Shown here one piece after another: positions 56,571 to 64,000 of a stretch of DNA of 64,000 bases. Numbering within the stretch: position 1 is the first letter of the stretch; each line of letters begins with the position of its first letter. A program made the translations under genes and the position numbers. The notes below the pieces were generated by a model. It was not told where the DNA came from, ran no database searches, and saw nothing but the letters and a program-made list of their open reading frames with translations. Origin of the DNA: Dicyema japonicum (lineage: Eukaryota; Dicyemida; Rhombozoa; Dicyemidae); contig RDEW01000010.1 of assembly GCA_011109175.1 (NCBI GenBank), positions 417,837 to 481,836 on the forward strand. Direction: 5' to 3'.

Positions 56571-56843
56571 CTGATAACTCATCGAATTTCTGCAGAAGTT
56601 AGGAAAATCCTTTTCAAGAACTGTACCATGCCAGAAGGACTCGTCGCCGAAAAGGTTCACATAATGAAAAATACTTAGGAGACGTGATTCTGGGAAAAGA
56701 TACATTCCATTCAGTTAGGGGGAAATAGATAAATTTATTTTTGGTATATCTTGGGTTATTTCAAAAAATATCTCCACAAAATTTATATTACTTAAAAAAA
56801 TGAGGAGAATAAAATTTTTAATTTGAGTAATAAATATGGAAAC

Positions 56844-57158
56844 GGGTGGCATAGTTGTTAGGTGTCGGGCTTAAGTGGCTTAGGCTACGGGTTCGATTCT
56901 CGCTGCTGTTCACCTGGTGGATGGTTCCACGCATCTACGATGCAGAAAGGGTTTGACGAGTGACGCCGTCATCAGTGGATACTCACTGCGGAACTGGATT
57001 GTCTAGAAAGGACACACACAAGAAAAAAAAAAAAGAAGTGAAGATCATCCTTGTTTCTACGATTAGTTAAAATTAACTGTTCTTTACTTAAATAAAAGTG
57101 TGTGTCCTGCCTATGCATAGCTATAAATACTATGGCTCTCGTGAAAAGGCTTTTAAAA
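56844..57158 (+). repeat. Full-length tRNA-derived SINE, second copy
   Basis: 315 bp, flanked by a 12-bp direct repeat AAATATGGAAAC (56832-56843 and 57159-57170). A box GGTGGCATAGTTGTTAGG and B box GGGTTCGATTC are kept. It differs from the 36528 copy by scattered substitutions and a longer A run near 57022. The tail is ACTATGGCTCTCGTGAAAAG followed by GCTTTTA. Confidence 0.9.
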
Positions 57159-57219
57159 AAATATGGAAACGAGCAAAAGGTAAAGTTGGATAAAGAAAGT
57201 GGAAGAAAAGCTATTGGCC

Positions 57220-58486
57220 GTCAGATATTAGGCCGACAGACGTTCAGCTGACAATTCAATTAAGCATAAATGATCAATAAATACACTATGTATTTTAATA
57301 ACGGTAAAAAATAGAATTTTCACAAACCACTCGTGGAAAGAAAACTTCTGCATGATGGCTATGCGTACATTATGGATAGACAGAGAAACAATGTCATATA
57401 TTGGAGATGTGAGCTGAAAGGAAAATGCAAAGGCTGAGTAAGAACTGTTAGCGAAGAACTTAATGGAACTATGACACCACACGAACATCCACCAAATGCA
57501 GGACGTTTACATGCGCTGAAAACCGTCAATAAAATAAAGAAGAGAGCGAGAGATTCTGAAGAAACTACATCCACAGTTATCCAAAATTGTTTAAGCACAT
57601 ACCCCATGTGATGGTACTTTTGATTCAGCTCCATTAGGTTTTCAGTTATATACATGTTGCATTATGTGAAGCATGTACGGTTCCATTAGTGTACGCTATT
57701 GCTCGAGAAAAATCTCAACAAATGTATGAACAAATATTTTCAACACTGAAAGAGAAAAGGCCACAATTGAATCCACTATCATTACCATAGATTATGAGCG
57801 AGCAGCGATCAATGCTATCAACAGAATTTTTCCAAATGCAAATGTGTATGGCTGCTACTTTGGGCAGTGTTTGTGGCGAAAAATACAAAATCTAGGACTG
57901 CAGGCATGGTACAATGACCCAGCAAATGCAAACTTAATTAAAAGTATTGAAGCACTGGCATTTGTTCCTGTACCTCAAGTCATTGAGACCTCAAGTCTTG
58001 AAATTATAGATGACGAGACTGATGACGTGTTGGGAGATTTTCTGACCTATTTTGAGACAACATGGATCGGAGTTTTGCAACGTGGAAGGGGAAGAAGACC
58101 ATTGTTTAGTTTGGAAATGTGGAATGTATACGACAGACAGGCAGAAGGCCTCCCAAGAACTACGAATTCACTTGAAGGATGGCACAGATCTTTTTCACAA
58201 AGAGTGTCTATAAAACATCCAACCGTTTGTCGGCTTGTTGCAAAAATACAAAAAACCCAGTCGGAGTGGGAGCTCACAGTAGAACAAGTGATGGCCGGAA
58301 TAAAAATAAGACAAGTAAAGAAGAAGTACCAGGATGTGAACAAAAGGATAAACAGCATTGTTGAAAAAAATGATGAATACATTCAAGTATAATTTTTGAC
58401 TGCGCTTTCTCATAACCTTTAAGTAAATGTCTTGAATTTTATCTCTGAATTTTAAAACTAGAATTTCCTGTCGGCCAAATGTCTGG
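57220..58486 (+). mobile_element. MULE-like transposon with FLYWCH finger
   Basis: Terminal inverted repeats: CAGATATTAGGCCGACAG at 57222-57239 and its inverse CTGTCGGCCAAATGTCTG at 58468-58485 (15 of 18 match). No clear target duplication. The interior codes on the plus strand for a FLYWCH zinc finger and a MULE-type transposase (next entry). Confidence 0.7.
57300..58392 (+). pseudogene. FLYWCH-MULE transposase, N-terminal half broken
   Basis: 57350-57490 reads DGYAYIMDRQRNNVIYWRCE, LKGKCKG, HEHPPNAGR: a FLYWCH-type finger. After stops and frame changes come VPLVYAIAREKSQQMYEQIF and IDYERAAINAINRIFPNANV (a MULE catalytic region). A 182-codon frame (57844-58392) then continues YGCYFGQCLWRKIQNLGLQA...LPRTTNSLEGWHRSFSQR. 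The NSLEGWH block is typical of this domain. The long intact C-terminal frame suggests recent decay. Confidence 0.75.
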
Positions 58487-58727
58487 ACATCATAAAGGTG
58501 TAGTGTTTATCTTATCTCAAGGAAATTATAATATTCATGAAATTGAGAAAAAGGAGTTTGAAGGCTTAAAAAATAATATCATTGGCTAACAATGAGGAAT
58601 ATGGACTAAACTGACAGTTTAAATAAAGTCTTGGGCTGCGCATGCAAGGTTGCAAATACAGTTAATTACATTAAAGTGATTAATATATAAAGGAGTAGTA
58701 TAATATGATTTAGGTAAGTTACAATAT
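58487..58727. other. tRNA 5' flank
   Basis: AT-rich. No TATA or other element could be assigned with confidence. Confidence 0.3.
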
Positions 58728-58799
58728 CCCTAGGTAGCTCAGGGGTAGAGCGGGAGACTGTAGTTCTCTAGGTCCCCGGTTCGAATCCGGGCCTGGGGA
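58728..58799 (+). tRNA. tRNA-Tyr (anticodon GTA), no intron
   Basis: A complete cloverleaf can be drawn. Acceptor CCCTAGG pairs with CCTGGGG plus discriminator A. T8-A9. D stem GCTC/GAGC with loop AGGGGTA. Anticodon stem GGAGA/TCTCT with loop CTGTAGT, so the anticodon is GTA (58760-58762). Variable loop AGGTC. T stem CCCGG/CCGGG with loop TTCGAAT. The C1-G72 pair is the identity mark of eukaryotic tRNA-Tyr. Seven T residues at 58800-58806 form a pol III terminator. The intron after position 37 that most animal tRNA-Tyr genes carry is absent. Confidence 0.95.
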
Positions 58800-58806
58800 T
58801 TTTTTT
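58800..58806 (+). terminator. RNA polymerase III oligo-T terminator
   Basis: Seven T residues directly after the tRNA discriminator base. Confidence 0.85.
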
Positions 58807-59199
58807 GATTTGATTTTTTTTGCTGGGGTAAAAAATTGATTCTTAACTTCATTCTTGATTTTTTGAGTAATTTTATCTTTTCTCTGCTCAGAAAAAATTT
58901 TATGGTAACACGTCTGAGAGAGACAAATTTTTCCATCAAACTTGCTAAATCACAGTTGTACAACCAATCAAAGGAATAATCGATTGAAGTGTGGAAGATT
59001 AGATAATCCTTTTTTGATACTTTCCTGGCACTGAGACAAGTGAATCTCATGATGTTACCATAATTAGCGTTGATTTTATTAGTAAATAGGGGAGCCAATA
59101 ATACCATAATATAAAAAATATTGTAAATGACTCCCCCTCTCATATTTTAAGTTAATAAATATCAGAGATTAATGACCTTTCAAAAAATCGGGATGAAAT

Positions 59200-59860
59200 T
59201 TTCAGTAAAAAGCTAAATGAACTTGGAGGGTTCATGGATATCCATAGTTGCATATTTCTGAATGCAGTATCTGCTGGGAATCCTGGTTCAATGTTTTTCG
59301 GGTACGGGCTATCGGTCTCTGCTTGACAGGAATACAATCTGTTTTGGATTTGCTCTTTGGCTAAGCCTTGCCTTTTGCTTGGAACACGGATGCCGATGTG
59401 GTGGGATGGTTGACAGGAAAAAACACCCGTTGTCATGGAGACAGAGTTTCGGGAGAGTCCCTCTTACACCATGCTAGACCCGACTGTCATGAAAGCTATC
59501 GAAGACGCCGGATTTACTCGCCTTTTGCAGAGGTGATGACAAGAAACCGATGGCGTAAAAACCATGTCTTTTTTCGAGATTATCGTGGAAGTGGGTCTTT
59601 GCTGTTACCACAAAAACAACATTTGTTTTTTTTGTGGAAGGAATTCACTTTCCTGAATACCATATCTTTTTTAGCCAAATACCGGAAACTCAAAGTTCAA
59701 ATAAAGAAACTAGAGTTCTTCTCAAGAGAACTTTTTCTTTGAAGCTATTCGAGTGTGAAAAACAAGCTGACATCAAGGCACTTTTACTTTCAAGCTGGAC
59801 CCAAAAAACCAAATATCGACACACAACATTTTGTTAACAAAAGACACATTACCATTTTTC
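59200..59860 (+). CDS. Overlapping open frames, unassigned
   Basis: 59262-59477 and 59368-59742 are open in two frames. The second contains DADVVGWLTGKNTRCHGDRV, SLLHHARPDCHESYRRRRIY and a lysine-rich C-terminus. A third frame 59634-59837 ends KALLLSSWTQKTKYRHTTFC. A mini-intron gene is possible (candidate 59302-59329, 28 nt), but no join keeps a convincing frame. No family recognised. Confidence 0.25.
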
Positions 59861-59899
59861 CGCTAAAGTGGGTCACCTGACAGCGTCAAGTGATTAAAA

Positions 59900-62160
59900 T
59901 TTCTCTCAATATGAAATTTGGCTAGTGGGGGTCTTGATGGGATGAGACTGAGTCATCCAAAGACCTGACTTCTCTCTCCGTTTAAGATCTTGGATTTTGC
60001 TTTATAAATTCAATTACCTCACTTAATAATTGAATTTTCTCAGGAAGACTTCCGAAGTGGTCAGCAAAGTCATGTCCTAGGTTAACCACATTTCTTCCAA
60101 TAGGAATGGCCTATAAGTATTTCTACTTCTCCTTTATTTTCTAGATTCCCAATCACTAAAAGTGCGATGGTTATGTGTTAGAAGCCGCTTACATGAGAGA
60201 ACTCTCGATGTTTACTAGGCCTACACACCTCATTATTCTTCATGAGGAACAGTCTCGCTATACAGAGGATTGCATATATCCTCAGGAAGGCTCACTATTT
60301 TTGTCAGCATGACCAACTCAGATGTATCGACGGTGTCTTTCGTTAGACACCTTGACACATCTTCAATATTTATTTTGATGAAGCTTCATAAAAACAGGCC
60401 TCACAGCAAGTGAGATCTGGTGGCTGTGGAATTTACTGGTCTTCAGATGTTTATCCTTCCTCTCTTGCATCTTCCGATATATTGGTCAGTTGGATACTAA
60501 ACTTCATTCCCGAATTCTCAATCGACCTGAACATCGGTAGTGTACAGTCCACATTGGATTTTTGGAGATCAGTAAAAGAAGTAGCGTTTGTCTTCTAATA
60601 GATAGATTCAGACCTCTCATTCTGCACCAAGTCGACACAGCTCATATATTTCAAAACCCTTCTTTCCGAAACTCATGTTCCTTGGACATATGAGACGAGA
60701 ACATTGTGGCATAAATTAATAATTGTGCTACTCTATCTCGGCGGTAGAAAGTTCGCCATAAAATGTTGAAAAGAAGCGGGTCAAGGTGGATCCCTAGGGA
60801 CACCTCTTTTCAGAGATATGAAGTCTCGGCTTGACAAGCGATTTTCTTTCACATAGGAAAGCTATGATATAATCGTACAGACAATTCGGTGTACTCGCTC
60901 CCTGAAGCTGTTTCAGTAGGCCTCATCTCACATGACGTTAAAAGCCTTGCGAATATCAAGGCAAATGACATTGAGATCCCAATGAAAGCACCTATGAATT
61001 GAGTTAAAATAGGCAGCAGGACTTTTTAGGACGGAATCTAAATTGATTATTGATTCAAGCTTATGTGTCGGTAGTTCGAAAGGGTATTCTCAAGTTTCTT
61101 CGATTTAGGAACCATTCTGATGATGGGGTCTAGTATAATGAGACACCATCAGTCTCCTCTTCAAATTATTGACCCCTTGCACCAAACAAGATTTATTTTT
61201 TTCAAGTGGTCCAATATTTTTTCAATAGATCTTGCACGTCTCCCATAATTTGGATTTTAAATCAAGTACAAATGCCAATTCAATAGAATATCTCCTCGAT
61301 CTATCGAGAAGCTCTACTAGAATACTTCTCTCATCACTTTCAGACCATCCCTGGAAGCCATAAATCAGGAATGATTCTATACAAGCTGTATAAACTTAGA
61401 GAAAAGTTTCCGGACTCAAGTGAAGTCGTAGAAGCGATTTTGACATCGCTGTAGCTTTTTTCCTTTTGTTCTTGATATAATCTTTAAAAGAACCCTTCGA
61501 ATTCACACATACTCAGAGATATTGTAATTGATCCATGCATTTGATTGCTCCAGTATTCACACAAATTTTTCACTTTTTTCTGTTGCTCACAATCTAGGAA
61601 ACAGTACATTTTTCTAGAGATAAGGATAATTTATCTAGGCACCAACAATCAATTTTTCCAATATGGTTTGAAACACGTTTCCAAGAAATTGATTTATTTA
61701 TAAGATCTAACAGAAGTCATCTTCAAAAATTAGCATTTTTTGAATTTTAGTGTTCTACCTTCGGAATGTCACACATAACACAATTAAATAAGAGAGGGAC
61801 TTAAGACAGACCCATGTGGGACCTTTTTTAACAAAATTTTCGAAATAATTTAAAATTTTCAATTTTCGAATATTATCCAATTTCATAGTAATAAAAGAAT
61901 TAAAATGAGCCCAATCAATTCTGTTGATATTATATCCGAGAAATATTTCATCTGGATCCAGTTCGCAGCTCCAAAGTTTGAGGTAAGTGATCACTCCCTA
62001 TATCATTTTCGACATAAGAAATTCCACACAACAAACCAAAGTTTTCTTGAATAACGAAAAAACAAAATCTGTCAGAACTCTGTTGTTGGAAATGATTAAG
62101 TTCTTTAGACGTAAAAACTTCTAAATTTTTTGATTCCATTATTTTCAATAAACATTTATA
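59900..62160 (-). pseudogene. Jockey-like retrotransposon, strongly decayed (nearest to family C)
   Basis: On the minus strand: late endonuclease GSDHLPQTLELRTGSR (about 62000-61950), a linker with INRIDWAHFNSF, motif A as ICLDIRKAFNVM (about 60950), motif B as LKRGVPRDPP...FQHFMANFLPP (about 60820-60740), then a ragged thumb to about 59900. Order and spacing fit one element. Stops and frameshifts are frequent and the YADD core was not found. Confidence 0.6.
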
Positions 62161-62880
62161 GGTGAGTTAAAGACAATGAAAAGTTCAACCTTATCTCTGC
62201 CATTCAGAGAGAAATGATAACCTCCTAAGAGGTTCACTACAAATTCCACATTGTCCGATAGAATTTAAAAAAAACGTTTATCTAGTAAAGATTCACTCTG
62301 ATGTAGGTTACAGGAGCGAATGTCTCGGTGCAAGTGACGTCTCAGACAAGCGGATTCGCGGCTTCAAAGAGGAAGGTTGTCATCCCACCGGGTCGTTTCT
62401 CGTCACGTTACGAAGGCCGACTGGTTCGAGCATAGAAAGGTGTCCGGCAGCCTCCAAAGCTCGTCTAACGATTTCATTCAAAACCATGTGTCTGGGAGAT
62501 ATGCCCAAACTCGAAACTAGACCTGATACTATTCAAGACACTAGGACTTCATGTCTAACACAATCAAACTTTTAAAGACGATCGGGTACATTATCTTTGA
62601 TTTTTGAGACTCATTTCTTGGATTGTCCGGTTTTAAGACAATCCAAATTATAAGACTTCCCAGTTTTCTGGGACATATCCATATCGTTTACTTGCATCAA
62701 ATAGACTTTAGAGAAACTCAATTAGACTTTTTGGTCGCTTTTAAACAGTTTCCTCCTCACTTGTTTATAACTGAATACGTTGCTCCTGTACAGGAATTGG
62801 GCATTTCCTGAGTAGAGTGGGTCCGATAACGCCACTAGAAGGAAGAGAAATCTTCAATCAAGTATACACGTGGCACGACG
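62161..62880. other. Unassigned
   Basis: A 62-codon open frame at 62623-62811 has no known motif. GC-richer DNA at 62290-62480 may be old repeat. No gene supported. Confidence 0.3.
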
Positions 62881-62889
62881 CGGTACAAA

Positions 62890-64000
62890 TATTATTATAA
62901 GCACTCCCGAGAAGTCAAAAAGTTGATCAAGCTTCTCTTGTGTCACGTTCATAACAATTTCGTTAATTATCCTCTTCAAAGTAGTTTCTTGCTTTTTCTT
63001 TTAAGTAGTCAAGGTCTTCTGCTTCTTTAAGTTTCTTCAATATTTTTCAGTTCCTGGTTCAAAATAGATGGTAGTGTAGCTCTTGTGCGTAAAAACATAA
63101 TAGCTATAAATTCACTCATGCAGCATTCGAAACAGTCCTTCAAACCAACTTTTTAACCTCCTCGATCGTAAGACAGTTTCCTTAGCTCGTCCAGGTCGTC
63201 TCCACTTCTTAGACTTTTCTCACAAGCTTTAGATCTCCATCAAGTGTTTCTGGAAGTGTAGTACGCCGCCGTCCACGGAAACAAAGTCTCTGTCTCATGT
63301 AGTAATCCTCCATTGCTATGTTGGCTGGAGCACCCAAGTCCATTCTTTAGATATGTCCAAATAGCCTCCAACGCATATCAACAATTTCGAGACTCAGTGG
63401 ACACGTACACATCTCATGTATAGTGATTCATTGTTTATTCTTGCTGGCCAGTTCAGATATAAGTTTCCTTCGATGAATAGAATCTAGTTTAAGTTGTTCA
63501 GTTTTGGACGTCCCCCAAGGACGATGAATTGTATATTAGGATCGGCTTGACAAAGGCTTCATGCAATCTCAAACGAAGTGATGTGCATGTTGATTGCTAC
63601 CCAAGCGAGGGCCTTCCTTTTGGCAACATCTTGGCTGTCTCCAAGTAAAGAGCCGATCCACTCTCAAACGATAGCCAATCCACTCTTTCTTCAATTGTTC
63701 ATCGCTACCCAAGCGAGGGCCTTTCTTCTGGCAATATCTTGGTTGTCTCAAAGTAAAGAGCCAAATTTGTTCGTTTTATGCCACATTTCACTTGATCTGC
63801 TTTCCATTCTCCTGATTTCCACAATGTCGGTTTTTGTTCATTCTAAGGAACCATCTGTTCAGCTCAGCAGTGCCACCTCGAGGAGTCGAAGTAGGCCGAT
63901 TTGTCTTCTGACGCAAAGTCGACGTCGTCCGCGTAAGCAATTTCGACGATGTTGCCATCTTAGAACTTCCGAAGGTCTCGTAATGCCTTTTCCAGATATA
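62890..64000 (-). pseudogene. Family A retrotransposon, 3' half, runs off the window
   Basis: The 3' end near 62890 shows the GGGAGTGCTTATAATAATA tail. Upstream on the minus strand come YYMRQRLCFRGRRRTTLP-like C-terminus, a decayed RLFGHI-RMD block, a SLLGDSQD-type segment and the approach to the YADD core (VDF) at the window edge. Collinear with the intact copy but with many breaks. Confidence 0.7.
63590..63765 (-). repeat. Tandem duplication inside the family A thumb
   Basis: GCTACCCAAGCGAGGGCCTT occurs at 63597 and 63704, each followed by CTGGCAAYATCTTGGYTGTC-like sequence and AAGTAAAGAGCC. The unit is about 107 bp and the copies differ by a few bases. Confidence 0.85.

Noticed and set aside
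58739-59143. Minus-strand ORF of 134 aa ending in ARIRTGDL-type residues
   Set aside because: Its C-terminus is the antisense of the tRNA-Tyr gene, a common false ORF.
1-64000. Bacterial features (operons, Shine-Dalgarno sites, CRISPR, IS elements)
   Set aside because: Spliced metazoan genes, non-LTR retrotransposons and pol III genes show a eukaryotic nuclear genome.

Overview
The window looks like an AT-rich animal genome, most likely a dicyemid mesozoan (Dicyema or a relative). Host genes encode metazoan proteins but are cut into many short exons by GT-AG introns of only about 20-30 nt. Clear examples lie at 14416-14439 (24 nt), 15312-15334 (23 nt), 16105-16130 (26 nt), 26150-26172 (23 nt) and 50830-50855 (26 nt). 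Such mini-introns are a known trait of dicyemids. The organism call is an inference from intron size and gene content, not from a marker gene. Because of these introns simple ORFs show only fragments; the genes below were rebuilt by joining exons by eye.

Layout. 1-10.5 kb is a graveyard of broken non-LTR retrotransposons in both orientations. 10564-12204 is a decayed pogo/Tigger DNA transposon with terminal inverted repeats and a TA target duplication. 13682-16259 (+) is a FERM-domain protein tyrosine phosphatase whose WPD loop has lost the acid. 17685-17790 is a 106-bp hAT-type MITE with a perfect 8-bp duplication. 17862-20810 (-) is the only uninterrupted retrotransposon polyprotein (982 aa, endonuclease plus reverse transcriptase). 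21244-21744 (+) is a small three-exon membrane protein. 23850-36309 (+) is a cytoplasmic dynein-2 (IFT dynein) heavy chain whose AAA1 module appears to lack Walker A and B. 36372-37547 is a non-autonomous hAT-like element carrying a nested tRNA-derived SINE. 37.7-48.3 kb is again mainly retroelement debris. 48426-50240 is a decayed ZBED-type hAT transposon. 50344-52327 (+) is a telomerase reverse transcriptase with intact catalytic aspartates and no visible TEN domain. 52.5-57.2 kb holds more retroelement copies and a second full-length SINE. 57220-58486 is a FLYWCH/MULE transposon relic. 58728-58799 is an intronless tRNA-Tyr. The last 5 kb is mostly retroelement relics.

Retroelements fall into four families. 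Family A is the 982-aa EN-RT element with an F/YADDxD core (seven loci). Family B is Jockey/CR1-like (YADDIVLAS). Family C is another Jockey-like group (YADDVLLSD). Family D ends in an RPDG...WDAT domain resembling a PD-(D/E)XK nuclease. The SINE shares its last roughly 25-30 bp with the 3' end of family A, which suggests that A-type machinery moves it. The identifiable host genes (phosphatase, membrane protein, dynein-2, TERT) are all on the + strand and are separated by transposon debris. No bacterial operons, CRISPR arrays or origins are present.
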